DNA from: Pontibacterium sp049599735 | GTDB taxonomy: Bacteria > Pseudomonadota > Gammaproteobacteria > Pseudomonadales > Balneatricaceae | Direction of reading: 5' to 3' | Length of the DNA: 64,000 nt | Assembly: GCA_049599735.1 (NCBI GenBank) | Contig: JBMYOX010000003.1 | Span: 1-64,000 of the forward strand | Part shown: positions 42,801 to 51,466 of the stretch, one piece after another | How positions within the stretch are numbered: position 1 is the first letter of the stretch | How the letters are laid out: each line of letters begins with the position of its first letter | Made by a program: the position numbers and the translations under genes | The notes under the pieces: generated by a model | What the model was told of the DNA's origin: nothing | What the model saw: the letters and a program-made list of their open reading frames with translations, nothing else | Databases searched by the model: none

Positions 42801-44665
42801 TGAAAGACTGCCTGCACTTCATCCAGCACCACCGGCTCGGAGCCCTGATAGATCAGGGTAAAGTCATGCATCCAGAACTGACGGCCATCACTGCAACGTA
42901 CGGCGTAGGGATGTTCACCCACAACACGCATGCCAAGATTTTCCAGTACCGGAATAACATCCGACAGCACCAGCGATTCATCGGCATTAAATAATTTAAA
43001 GCGCAGCATTTCCGAGCTTTGCTCCAGCACCCGATAAAAACTCATGGTAATCGGGTTTTCATCACTCAGGGCTTCAATACGCTGAATATCGTAAGCGGCA
43101 CTGGCGGCACTGAAATGTTCACGGTAAGCACTGGTAAACGCATAACGATAACTGTGTAACAGACGATTGCCCTGCTCTTCACCACACACATCCGTCAGAG
43201 CAACGTGCAGGTCATCACTCCAGTCACGGGAGACTTTTACGACTTCGTCTTCCAGTTTTGCAACATCCACGACCGGAGCATTATCAGGGTCAATACGTAA
43301 TACAAACTGCACCCGTGCCAGCACCGATTCACTAAAGGTGGTGGTAAATTCAGTGGCATTCGCCCCGCAGGCTTTTATCAGCAAATCCTGTACCTGCAAA
43401 CGCAGGGCGGTGGTGAAAATATCCCGCGGCACAAAATACAGAAAGGTCACAAACTGATTGCTGCGATCAATCCGCATCAGCAAACGTGCTCTGCGACGTT
43501 CGTTCAGACTGAAGATGCCCATGGCAATCTCCAGCAATTGCTGCTCTGTGGATAACATTAACTCATCACGCGGCAAGTCATTCATAATACGTAAGAGTTG
43601 CTTGCCGTTATGACTACGCCGATCAAAACCTGTACGCATCAGCACCGCTTCAGCTTTATCCCGAACCACCGGAATGGTGGCCATTGACTGGGAATAAACC
43701 TCGGAGGTATAAAGCCCGTGGAAACGAATTTTACCCACCACCCGACCTTCGTTATCAAACTGCTTCAGCACGATACGATCAACATAAGCCGGACGGTGCA
43801 CCAGCGAATAACGTGCATCTTTGGCAAACATCAGAGGGGAGGGGCCCTCCAGAAACTCACACTCGGCATCGCGCAGTTGATGCAGCGAACCTGCTGAGGC
43901 ACCGGACTTGTCCAGCTTTAAAATACCCAGCTCAGTTCCGGCAACCGGCACCACCTGATCATCCTCAATCCGGATTTCATCGTAACCCAGGAAGGTAAAA
44001 TGATCGTCCAGCATCCAGCGCAGGAAATCCTGAATATCTTCCTGCCCACCCTGCTGACTGAGCTCTTCCAGCATTTGTACTGCGCGGCCCTGCATCCGGC
44101 CATAATCAGAAACGGCAATATGCACATGCTCTAACACGTTCACCAGGGCGCTGTGGATCGCTTTTAGTTCGGCGTTATCACTGGTGCGATCCACCTCAAC
44201 ATAAATGACCGACTCGGCCGCTGCATCCGCATCAAATTCATCACAAAGCGCCACCAGCTCATCATCTTTACGTTCGGTCAGCAAAATCGCGTTATGAATG
44301 GTGTGAATCACCAGGCCCCGGCGATTCAGCGCCATACGGACGGAATCCACCAGAAACGGCATATCGGCCTGCACAATCTCGATCACTGTGTGCTGCGCGC
44401 GCCAGCCATGCTGTTCAAGATCCGGGTTATACAGCCTTACCTTAGGTGCGCAACGATCTACATGTTGCAGGAACTGCCAGCAGGATAAAGTGGCACCGTA
44501 GAGGTTTTCCAGCGAGCGTTCACTCAGCTCTTCATGGGTCGCCGTATGATAATACTGTTGAGCAAAAGCAATAACCCGGGCCGACATATCGGCAGACAGG
44601 CGCTGCTGTAAAAGGTCAGTCAGAGGTGACAGCAACGTACTGCTGTCGCAGAGTCGGTCAAACAT
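39854..44665 (-). CDS. gdhB: NAD-specific glutamate dehydrogenase, large (GDH-180) type
   Basis: Oxidatively deaminates glutamate to 2-oxoglutarate. 1603 residues is the size of the long NAD-dependent family. It has an N-terminal regulatory part with ACT-like segments (residues about 90-650), then the catalytic dehydrogenase domain (GGLRWSDRLEDYRTEVLGL, VPVGAKGGFVAKQL with the catalytic Lys, and SGGSQGYDHKGMGI) and a long C-terminal region. A long upstream region of about 550 bases separates it from the TauD gene. Confidence 0.96.
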   Translation of the reverse strand: MFDRLCDSSTLLSPLTDLLQQRLSADMSARVIAFAQQYYHTATHEELSERSLENLYGATLSCWQFLQHVDRCAPKVRLYNPDLEQHGWRAQHTVIEIVQADMPFLVDSVRMALNRRGLVIHTIHNAILLTERKDDELVALCDEFDADAAAESVIYVEVDRTSDNAELKAIHSALVNVLEHVHIAVSDYGRMQGRAVQMLEELSQQGGQEDIQDFLRWMLDDHFTFLGYDEIRIEDDQVVPVAGTELGILKLDKSGASAGSLHQLRDAECEFLEGPSPLMFAKDARYSLVHRPAYVDRIVLKQFDNEGRVVGKIRFHGLYTSEVYSQSMATIPVVRDKAEAVLMRTGFDRRSHNGKQLLRIMNDLPRDELMLSTEQQLLEIAMGIFSLNERRRARLLMRIDRSNQFVTFLYFVPRDIFTTALRLQVQDLLIKACGANATEFTTTFSESVLARVQFVLRIDPDNAPVVDVAKLEDEVVKVSRDWSDDLHVALTDVCGEEQGNRLLHSYRYAFTSAYREHFSAASAAYDIQRIEALSDENPITMSFYRVLEQSSEMLRFKLFNADESLVLSDVIPVLENLGMRVVGEHPYAVRCSDGRQFWMHDFTLIYQGSEPVVLDEVQAVFQGAFANIWSGRAENDEFNQLVIGANLNWREVAMLRAYARYSQQIRFGFSQPYLAGALSRHIQVTRLLVALFRARFEPQRQGSGKVAALAERIENSISDALDKVDNLNEDQILRRFLELIKATLRTSFFQRNKSGELKDYFSFKLSPREISSIPLPRPMFEVFVYSARVEGVHLRGGKVARGGLRWSDRLEDYRTEVLGLVKAQQVKNSVIVPVGAKGGFVAKQLPTTGGREAWLNEGIASYKIFISALLDITDNLVAGEVVPPVDVVRHDEDDPYFVVAADKGTATFSDIANEIAEARGFWLGDAFASGGSQGYDHKGMGITARGAWESVKLHFRELGLDTQSEAFSVIAIGDMAGDVFGNGMLLSEHIQLCAAFNHMHIFIDPNPDTASSFTERQRMFALPRSAWDDYNKELISAGGGVFSRAAKWIDISPEMQQRFDIQATRLAPNDLITALLKAPVDLIWNGGIGTYVKASHENHSDVGDKANDGLRVNGNELRCRVLGEGGNLGFTQQGRMEFCAQGGKSNTDFIDNAGGVDCSDHEVNIKILLNEVVANGDLTVKQRNALLRDMTDEVSELVLHNNYQQAQAISIGHNHARRAMDEYTRLISRLEADGKLDRELEFIPSDERFQERKISGQGLTKPELSVLISYVKAELKEGLVDSRITDDDYLNREVMTAFPQRLIEGYSEEINQHRLRPEIIATQIANGMVNTMGITFAERISQMGGASFAEVAAAYVIARDVFEIDRLWAEIEALDNQVEAALQQQMMADLIRMIRRATYWFLRSQRPVMNVAVAVEQFRPGVQQISQQLETLLNGEPLQRWQQKHAELVGDGVPAELAALVAGADSLYSLLGVIQAAEKTAQPLQKVAQIHFGLGHRLQLHWFDHQVKELETSNHWESIARDGFREDLTRHQQAITVSVLSAGALDGDTDDCGEALVNRWFESNAVLLNRWQRLLDDIRNSAQQDFAIFTVAIRELLELAQAK

Positions 44666-45154
44666 AGTCGGTCAATTACCTGTATCAGAGTTAATTTTAT
44701 TATCAGAAAAGTATAGTAGTGTTAACGACTGATAGCTTGAAAACACACAGATCTATTAACTTAAATATCCCTGCAAAGCAGGATATATTTTCTTTTTTAT
44801 AGCCTTTAAAAGATATTTTATCTTTTCGATTTTAAAGCCATGATACAGAGCCATTTTTCCCCTCAACGTCCCGCGCTGACATCGCGCCCGACAGAAACAT
44901 ATCACCCTGTGAGCGGTAACACTCAGATGTTGCTAAAGCCAAAAACCACCCTGACTGAAAGTAACTTTACCTTGCTTTTACACACTTCCCTTAGGGCCAG
45001 TTGAAGTGACTTATTGGGAAATTTTGGTTCCGTCAGCGCCATCGGCATCACGCTTTTTTGAGCCATAGACCACTGTCGCTTTAGCCCAGACTAAAAATCT
45101 ACGGGCTAAACTGATCTGTGATCACGCAGTCGATAGCAATCCATTTTTTCAGGC
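44666..45154. other. Intergenic region between gdhB and the dioxygenase gene
   Basis: No gene supported. It should hold the promoter of gdhB near 44666-44760. An imperfect hairpin (ATATCC...GGATAT with TGC/GCA, 44765-44786) is followed on the plus strand by a T-rich stretch. A 54-codon open frame from 44841 lacks a ribosome site and a recognisable motif. Confidence 0.5.
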
Positions 45155-45180
45155 AAAAAAAACCCGCTAATCAGCGGGTA
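45155..45180 (-). terminator. Terminator after the TauD-type gene
   Basis: Stem ACCCGCT/AGCGGGT, minus strand, followed by a run of eight T. Lies 36 bases beyond the stop of the dioxygenase. Confidence 0.85.
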
Positions 45181-45215
45181 AAAACAAACAAGGAGAGCAG
45201 GTTAATCTGATAGTG

Positions 45216-46250
45216 CTAAATAAGCTTGGCAATGCCTCCACCGGCACGGTCTGTATTCGTAAAGAATTGCTGATCCGCTGGAATATCACCCAACTCCGGC
45301 ATTTGTAACCAAAGCCGCAGCAACAGACGGAAACGCTCTGGCTCAGGCCAGTCTTCATAATCGGTACGGGCATGCATCAGCAGCCGGTTATTTACAAACT
45401 GCATGTCTCCCGGCTGCATCATCATGTCAATATACAGTTCAGGGCGGTGCCACAATGTCTCTTTTAAAGCCGTCTGTGCTGTCACTTCAATATGATCTTT
45501 CGGCACCCCGTCACGTTCCTGATAAAACTCACTGAAGCCCGGAATATAATGTGACATAAACTCGCCGGATTCAGTAATTTTAAAGACCGGCATACGATAA
45601 GGGGTATAAAGATCGGTCTCCCCCCGATCCGGCGTTGTACGCATATAGGGGTAACCCCGATACAGGGTTTCCATCAATTCAGGATGTTCTTCCAGCAGAA
45701 CATTATGGACAGCTGCAGAGCTGATAATCCGGCTCTCACCACCTTGTTTTCCTTTCCGAATCGATAACAGGCCAACCAGATCCACCGGATCCCGGTGCAT
45801 AATAAACTCGCCACCATTATGATAAGGCCTGCGATCGTTCACATCACGGCGATCCATGACTTCGCCGATATAATCACCCTTATGGCTTTGTGATACACCG
45901 ACACCGATGTGCAGTCCGATACCATAAAAAGCCAGGGCTGCCTGCGCCTGCGTGTAGTCCCCAACCTCAAAACCACTGATTAACGCCAGGCCACGGCCCG
46001 TCGACAGGCTCGCCCGTATTTCAGCCAGCTCGGCTGTCATGCTGGGCAAAGGAAAATCTTCCGGGTTTAAATCTTTCAGGATGACTTGCTCAGCATCCAT
46101 GCGCATCAGGTTTTCATGGATGTCTGCTTTCGCAGCTTCGTTTAGCTGAAATCGCCAGCTGGAATCCTGCTCCATATCCGCACGATTCCATACCGCGTTT
46201 CCTTGCATCGCACTCATTTTCTGCCCGAATGCTGCTTTTTTATTGCTCAT
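45216..46250 (-). CDS. TauD/TfdA-family Fe(II)/2-oxoglutarate dioxygenase
   Basis: 344-residue non-heme iron dioxygenase. The iron ligands are H152, D154 (MHRDP) and the distal H293 (LLMHARTDYEDW), followed by the arginine block FRLLLRLWL that binds 2-oxoglutarate. GGEFIMHRD and PHH-like segments fit the family. The start is the ATG at 46250 (MSNKK) with AAGGAG six bases before it; a further ATG at 46256 is too close. The substrate cannot be assigned. Neighbours: a LysR regulator upstream and glcDEF beyond it. Confidence 0.82.
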   Translation of the reverse strand: MSNKKAAFGQKMSAMQGNAVWNRADMEQDSSWRFQLNEAAKADIHENLMRMDAEQVILKDLNPEDFPLPSMTAELAEIRASLSTGRGLALISGFEVGDYTQAQAALAFYGIGLHIGVGVSQSHKGDYIGEVMDRRDVNDRRPYHNGGEFIMHRDPVDLVGLLSIRKGKQGGESRIISSAAVHNVLLEEHPELMETLYRGYPYMRTTPDRGETDLYTPYRMPVFKITESGEFMSHYIPGFSEFYQERDGVPKDHIEVTAQTALKETLWHRPELYIDMMMQPGDMQFVNNRLLMHARTDYEDWPEPERFRLLLRLWLQMPELGDIPADQQFFTNTDRAGGGIAKLI

Positions 46251-46256
46251 TACCAT

Positions 46257-46489
46257 CTCCTTATGCCAATCAAATGATGGTTATTGTTAATAGCATATAG
46301 CAGATTTTAATGTTTTTTAGGTGCCAATAATGGACTTTAGAAGAAGTTAATAACCACAAAAAACAACTGCCTTAAGCTCTTTTTTAGAATAAACATATGA
46401 GCAAAAAATAGACAAGAAAAAAATAATATTTTTAAACCGCATAAAAAACTCTGTGGAAAACTGCCGCAGAACAGCACAAAAATCTGATG
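46257..46489. other. AT-rich spacer between lysR and the dioxygenase gene
   Basis: About 230 bases, markedly AT-rich, with no gene. It should contain the promoter of the TauD-type gene and may contain LysR-box sites, but no clear T-N11-A element could be fixed by eye. Confidence 0.45.
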
Positions 46490-47425
46490 TCAGCCGGGCT
46501 CAACCAGCGCAATGCCATCCAGAGTTCCCCGTTCACAGAGTGTGTGTATCAACTCGATAATCAGTGCTTCCAAAGCCCGACAAGCCGTTGTAACGGGTCG
46601 TGCCTGCAACCGCACCAAAGAATGAATTCGCTCAATGGTTGGCTCAATAATTTTCAGCGCATCCAGGTCTCCACGCCCCAGCTCATCATTCATCACGTCA
46701 CGGGGAATAATCGCATTAGCAATTCCATGGTTCATGATGCAACGTAAAATCAGGCCAGAATCCTGCTCATACTGAATATCCAACGGCCACCTGGCTTCCA
46801 GTGCTTTCTGTTCGATATTCATACGCAGATTATGCGGTCGAGAGGGGGTTACCAGCGGGTAGTTTGATAATTCTTCAAATAAAATCGTGCCTGCCGGATG
46901 GTCTTCGCCAATGCCTCTGCCCACCAGGTATAACGATTCACGGTAGGCCGGGATCACATGTACACCACTTAATTCTGCCGCACCTGGAAGCAGCCCGAGA
47001 TCAGCCTTGCCATCAATGATGGTCTGAGCGGCAGCAATACTCATCGCATCAAAAATTTTTAACTGTACCTCCGGAAAACGCCGGGCACTTTCGGTCAGCA
47101 ACAATGGAATCAGGGTGTATGCTTTGGATGCGTCAATCACCACCCGCACCTCGCCACGAGGCGCAAATTCATCAGAGATCACATCAGCCCGTGCGGTATC
47201 AACCTGACGCAAAATCAGCCGCGCATGATGCACCATTTTTTCCCCGGCCGCAGTGAGCTGCACCCCTTTGGCACCGCGTATAAACAACACCATGCCCAGC
47301 TCTTTTTCCAATGCTGATATTTGCAGGCTCAAGGCCGGTTGCGCAATAAATAATTCACGGGCCGCCGCAGAGACACTACCCAGTTCTGCAATTTTCAAAA
47401 AATACTTGAGCTGATTGAGTTTCAT
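46490..47425 (-). CDS. LysR-family transcriptional regulator
   Basis: 311 residues from the ATG at 47425 (MKLNQLKYFLKIAELGSVS). N-terminal winged helix with ARELFIAQPALSLQISALEKEL, then a periplasmic-binding-type effector domain. It is transcribed divergently from the glcD gene, with about 117 bases between the start codons, and in line with the TauD gene. Control of glcDEF or the dioxygenase is a reasonable inference; the inducer is unknown. Confidence 0.92.
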   Translation of the reverse strand: MKLNQLKYFLKIAELGSVSAAARELFIAQPALSLQISALEKELGMVLFIRGAKGVQLTAAGEKMVHHARLILRQVDTARADVISDEFAPRGEVRVVIDASKAYTLIPLLLTESARRFPEVQLKIFDAMSIAAAQTIIDGKADLGLLPGAAELSGVHVIPAYRESLYLVGRGIGEDHPAGTILFEELSNYPLVTPSRPHNLRMNIEQKALEARWPLDIQYEQDSGLILRCIMNHGIANAIIPRDVMNDELGRGDLDALKIIEPTIERIHSLVRLQARPVTTACRALEALIIELIHTLCERGTLDGIALVEPG

Positions 47426-47542
47426 AACACCTCCAATCCATATAAAAAACATATGGGTAATTATATTAATTATGTATTTTTTTTATCGGAAGATCACTTT
47501 TACAGTGGGTCAGACCCTCACTCTAACCGATCAGGATTTGCG

Positions 47543-49030
47543 ATGACGCCCAGCACGACAGATCAGCACAGAGAACAACTGCTGAACCGACTATGTCCCG
47601 TGTTGGAAACGAAGATTCCTGCAAACTCCATCCTGACCGATACAGAAGAACTGCACGCCTACGAATGTGATGCGTTCACTACCATGCGGCAATTGCCTTT
47701 GCTAACGGTGTTACCAGCAACCATCGAACAGGTACAGCATGTAATGCGTAGTTGCTACGCTCTGGACATTCCCGTCGTGGCACGCGGCGCGGGCACCGGC
47801 TTAACCGCCGGTTCAATGCCTGTAGAAAATGGCGTGCTACTGGGCCTGAGCAAGCTTGATCAGATTCACGAAGTCGATTTACTCAACCGCACCGCGCTGG
47901 TTGACCCTGGTGTGCGTAACCAGGCGATTTCTGATGCAGCAGCACCCTACAATCTCTATTTTGCCCCTGACCCCTCATCACAACTGGCCTGCTCGGTGGG
48001 CGGAAACGTTGCAGAGAATGCAGGCGGCGTACATTGCCTGAAATATGGCCTGACAGTACACAACATTCTTGAGTTAGAAATTATTACTGTTGAGGGCGAA
48101 CGTCTGACACTCGGCGGTGCAGCACTGGATGCCCCCGGCTATGACTTAACCGCCATTATGACCGGCTCCGAGGGGTTGTTAGGCATTGTGGTCGCTGTGC
48201 GGGTCAGGCTACTGCAACGCCCCGAAAGTGCACGCGTTTTGCTGGCCGCATTTGCCACAATTACTGAAGCTGCTACTGCCATTGCCGATATTATCGGTGC
48301 GGGCATCATTCCCGCCGGCCTAGAGATGATTGATCAGACAGGTATCCGTGCTATCGAAGAGCTGATGCACGCCGGTTATCCTACCCATGCAGCCGCAGTC
48401 ATCATTTGTGAGCTGGACGGTAGCCAGGCAGAAGTCGAAGACGAATTAAGCAGCGTTATCGCCATCCTTGAAAGCTTAAATGCATCAGATATTCAGGTTT
48501 CCACCAACGAAGCCGAGAGCAAGCGTATCTGGGCCGCACGCAAAGCGGCCTTTCCTGCGCTCGCACGCCTGGCACCCGACAACTACATTATGGATGGCAC
48601 AATCCCTCGCCGGGCACTGGCTGATGTCTGGCAAAAAGTCAATCAACTAGCAGAGGAATACCAACTGCTGGTAGTTAATGTCTTTCATGCCGGAGACGGC
48701 AACATGCACCCTTCTATCCTGTTTGATTCGTCAGATGCTAACCAGCACCAGCGCGCCTTTGAGCTAGGCACCCGTATTCTCGAACTCTGTATCCAGGCAG
48801 GCGGTACGATTTCTGGTGAGCACGGTATCGGTTTAGAAAAAATCAACCAGATGTGCCTGCAGTTTTCTGATGCAGAAATCAGTCAGTTTCATGCCTTAAA
48901 AACAGCCTTCGATGACAAAGAACTGCTGAATCCGGGCAAACAAATTCCAACGCTTGCCCGCTGTGCAGAGTTTAATGCCATGCATGTTCATCAGGGGCAG
49001 ATGCCCTTTTCTCATCTGGAACGATTTTAA
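47543..49030 (+). CDS. glcD: Glycolate oxidase subunit GlcD (FAD-linked)
   Basis: FAD-containing subunit of the membrane-associated glycolate (or other 2-hydroxyacid) oxidase. FAD-binding: VARGAGTGLTAGSMP (about residues 85-99) and the PDPSSQLACSVGGNVAENAGG block. C-terminal: HAGDGNMHPSILFD and SGEHGIGLEK. 495 residues from the ATG at 47543, with AGGA 7 bases upstream; the frame is open to 47453 but that start lacks a site. First of three overlapping-type genes with glcE and glcF. A D-lactate role is also possible. Confidence 0.9.
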   Translation: MTPSTTDQHREQLLNRLCPVLETKIPANSILTDTEELHAYECDAFTTMRQLPLLTVLPATIEQVQHVMRSCYALDIPVVARGAGTGLTAGSMPVENGVLLGLSKLDQIHEVDLLNRTALVDPGVRNQAISDAAAPYNLYFAPDPSSQLACSVGGNVAENAGGVHCLKYGLTVHNILELEIITVEGERLTLGGAALDAPGYDLTAIMTGSEGLLGIVVAVRVRLLQRPESARVLLAAFATITEAATAIADIIGAGIIPAGLEMIDQTGIRAIEELMHAGYPTHAAAVIICELDGSQAEVEDELSSVIAILESLNASDIQVSTNEAESKRIWAARKAAFPALARLAPDNYIMDGTIPRRALADVWQKVNQLAEEYQLLVVNVFHAGDGNMHPSILFDSSDANQHQRAFELGTRILELCIQAGGTISGEHGIGLEKINQMCLQFSDAEISQFHALKTAFDDKELLNPGKQIPTLARCAEFNAMHVHQGQMPFSHLERF

Positions 49031-49033
49031 GCG

Positions 49034-50140
49034 ATGAGTGCGCCGACGATCCAGGCCCAGTTAAAGCAAACGCTGGCAGATACTGTTCAGGACGCCTTTC
49101 AGGCACAGCGCTCCTTAAAGATCACCGGCGGCGGCAGTAAAGCCTTTTATGGTCACGCAGTCACAGGCACAGCCCTCCCCCTGGCAGACTACCAGGGCAT
49201 TATCAACTACGAACCCTCAGAGCTGGTTATTACTGCACGGGCAGGCACCCCGCTGTCTCAAATAGAAGCGACACTGGCTTCTCAGGGGCAGATTCTGGGA
49301 TTCGAACCCCCGGCCTTTTCTCCCAACGCCACGCTTGGCGGTACTATTGCCTGCGCTTTATCCGGGCCTCGCCGCCCTTATGCCGGTGCAGCCCGAGACT
49401 TTGTGCTGGGTACCACTATGATCAACGGACGGGGCGAAATTCTTAAATTCGGGGGGCAGGTTATGAAAAATGTCGCCGGTTATGATGTATCACGGTTGAT
49501 GTGTGGTGCCCAAGGTACACTAGGTGCGCTATTGGAAATCAGTCTGAAAGTTAACCCCCGTCCCGCCTATGAAGAGACCCGCATCTTGACCTGTTCTCAG
49601 GCGCAGATGCGCAGCTTACTGAGCGCCCCCGGGCGAGCAGCGCTGCCCGTATCAGCAACCCTGCTTCATAATAAACAACTTTATATACGCCTTTCGGGTG
49701 CCAGAGCGGGTGTCAAAACAGCGGCCCGTCTTCTCGGCGGCGATGCCCTTGAACATGAGGAAACCTTTTGGGGCAGCATTAAAGAGCAGCAGTATTATTT
49801 CTTTAATCAGACAACCAATAAGGGAAAATCTCAGGAACAGGCACTCTGGCGCTTATCTCTGCCTCCTTCGGCACAAAGCATACCTGGGGATTTGTTCGAT
49901 GATCAGTTAATAGAGTGGGGCGGCGCACTTCGCTGGATATATAGTCATGCAGAGGCTGAAAACATACAGCAATGGGCACGTGCCAATGGCGGCCATGCTA
50001 CCTGCTTTAAGCGTCAGCAACCTGCACAAGCCCTTTTCAGCCCGCTTTGCCCGGCCCTTTTAAAGCTCAGCCAGCGCATAAAGCATAGTTTTGATCCGGC
50101 ACATATCCTCAATCCCGGTCGCCTGTATCCAGACCTTTAA
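49034..50140 (+). CDS. glcE: Glycolate oxidase subunit GlcE
   Basis: FAD-binding subunit, 368 residues. LKITGGGSKAFYG, EPSELVITARAGTPLSQIE, GGTIACALSGPRRPYAGAARDF, KNVAGYDVSRLMCGAQGTLG are typical. It follows glcD by three bases and precedes glcF by 27. Confidence 0.92.
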   Translation: MSAPTIQAQLKQTLADTVQDAFQAQRSLKITGGGSKAFYGHAVTGTALPLADYQGIINYEPSELVITARAGTPLSQIEATLASQGQILGFEPPAFSPNATLGGTIACALSGPRRPYAGAARDFVLGTTMINGRGEILKFGGQVMKNVAGYDVSRLMCGAQGTLGALLEISLKVNPRPAYEETRILTCSQAQMRSLLSAPGRAALPVSATLLHNKQLYIRLSGARAGVKTAARLLGGDALEHEETFWGSIKEQQYYFFNQTTNKGKSQEQALWRLSLPPSAQSIPGDLFDDQLIEWGGALRWIYSHAEAENIQQWARANGGHATCFKRQQPAQALFSPLCPALLKLSQRIKHSFDPAHILNPGRLYPDL

Positions 50141-50167
50141 TTTATCCAGTGAGACAGAAGTAAAACT

Positions 50168-51409
50168 GTGCAAACAAATATAGCAAGCCCCATAAAACAC
50201 AGCCCGCAAGGAAAAGAAGCCGATGCCATTCTGCGTAAATGTGTTCATTGCGGTTTTTGCCTGGCAACCTGTCCAACCTATACCTTATCCGGCAATGAAC
50301 TGGACAGCCCCCGTGGCCGGATTTATTTAATCAAAAAAATGCTGGAGGGCTACCCGGCTTCAGCCCGCACACAGAAACATCTGGATAGCTGCCTCAACTG
50401 CCGCGCCTGTGAAACCACCTGCCCTGCCAACGTTAAGTATCACCGTTTACTGGATATCGGCACCCAAATCGTTGAAGACACGGTACCCCGCCCGCTTGGC
50501 CAGAAAGCATTGCGCTACGCTGTTCTGAACATCCTGCCTTACCGTAACCGGTTCATAGCCGTTTTACGGGCAGCGCAGTCCATACAGGCTTTTTTACCCC
50601 GTAAACTCAAAGCCAAAATTCCAGCTAAGCAAACGGCAGGGCTCTGGCCACAACCGAGCCGACAGCGAAAAATGCTGGCCCTGGAAGGCTGCGTACAGCC
50701 AGGCATAGCACCGGACATTAATGCAGCGACTGCGCGGGTTTTGGATTACCTGGGAATCTCTCTGATTACTGCTGCCAATGCCGGTTGTTGTGGTGCAGTT
50801 AGCTACCATCTCCACCGACAGCAGGATGGCCTGGATTTTATGCGTCGCAATATAGATGCCTGGTGGCCTTACATAGAAGGTGGCTGTGAAGCCATTGTAA
50901 TGACCGCAAGCGGTTGTGGCACCACGGTCAAAGAATACGGTGAAATGCTAAAAAATGATCCGGCCTATGCTAAAAAAGCGGCACGGGTTTCATCCCTCAC
51001 CCGAGATTTAGCTGAAGTCCTCAGCGCCGAACCGATAGAACGTCTCGGGCTAAAGCCTGACACGAGTCTGGCTTTTCAATGCCCTTGCTCCCTGCAACAC
51101 GGACAAAATCTGGCGGGCACAACCGAACAGTTGCTCACACGCCTGGGCTTTACTCTGAAACCCGTAACCGAAGCCCACGTATGCTGCGGCTCGGCAGGTA
51201 CCTATTCTATTTTCCAGCCAGAACTGGCACAGGAATTACGTAACAAAAAGCTGAAGGCACTTAAAAAGTCTGCAGCAGAGGTCTTTGTCAGCGCCAACAT
51301 CGGCTGCATGACACACCTTTCAGACGCAGAAGACACACAGGTTCAACACTGGATTCAGGTTGTCGATAAAGCCGTAACAAAATATCACACGGTTACAAGC
51401 CTAACCTGA
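50168..51409 (+). CDS. glcF: Glycolate oxidase iron-sulfur subunit GlcF
   Basis: Two 4Fe-4S motifs, CVHCGFCLATCPTY (about 23-36) and CLNCRACETTCP (about 77-88), and two CCG domains (NAGCCGAV and HVCCGSAG). It passes electrons from GlcD/E to the quinone pool. 413 residues, GTG start. Ends before the orphan TRAP binding protein. Confidence 0.93.
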   Translation: MQTNIASPIKHSPQGKEADAILRKCVHCGFCLATCPTYTLSGNELDSPRGRIYLIKKMLEGYPASARTQKHLDSCLNCRACETTCPANVKYHRLLDIGTQIVEDTVPRPLGQKALRYAVLNILPYRNRFIAVLRAAQSIQAFLPRKLKAKIPAKQTAGLWPQPSRQRKMLALEGCVQPGIAPDINAATARVLDYLGISLITAANAGCCGAVSYHLHRQQDGLDFMRRNIDAWWPYIEGGCEAIVMTASGCGTTVKEYGEMLKNDPAYAKKAARVSSLTRDLAEVLSAEPIERLGLKPDTSLAFQCPCSLQHGQNLAGTTEQLLTRLGFTLKPVTEAHVCCGSAGTYSIFQPELAQELRNKKLKALKKSAAEVFVSANIGCMTHLSDAEDTQVQHWIQVVDKAVTKYHTVTSLT

Positions 51410-51466
51410 TCCTTAAACCCAGGCCTTGCAAAATAAAGGCATAACAATAAAAAGAAGACCGCCCCT

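Noticed and set aside
44841..45005. 54-codon open frame in the gdhB upstream region
   Set aside because: No ribosome site and no recognisable sequence.
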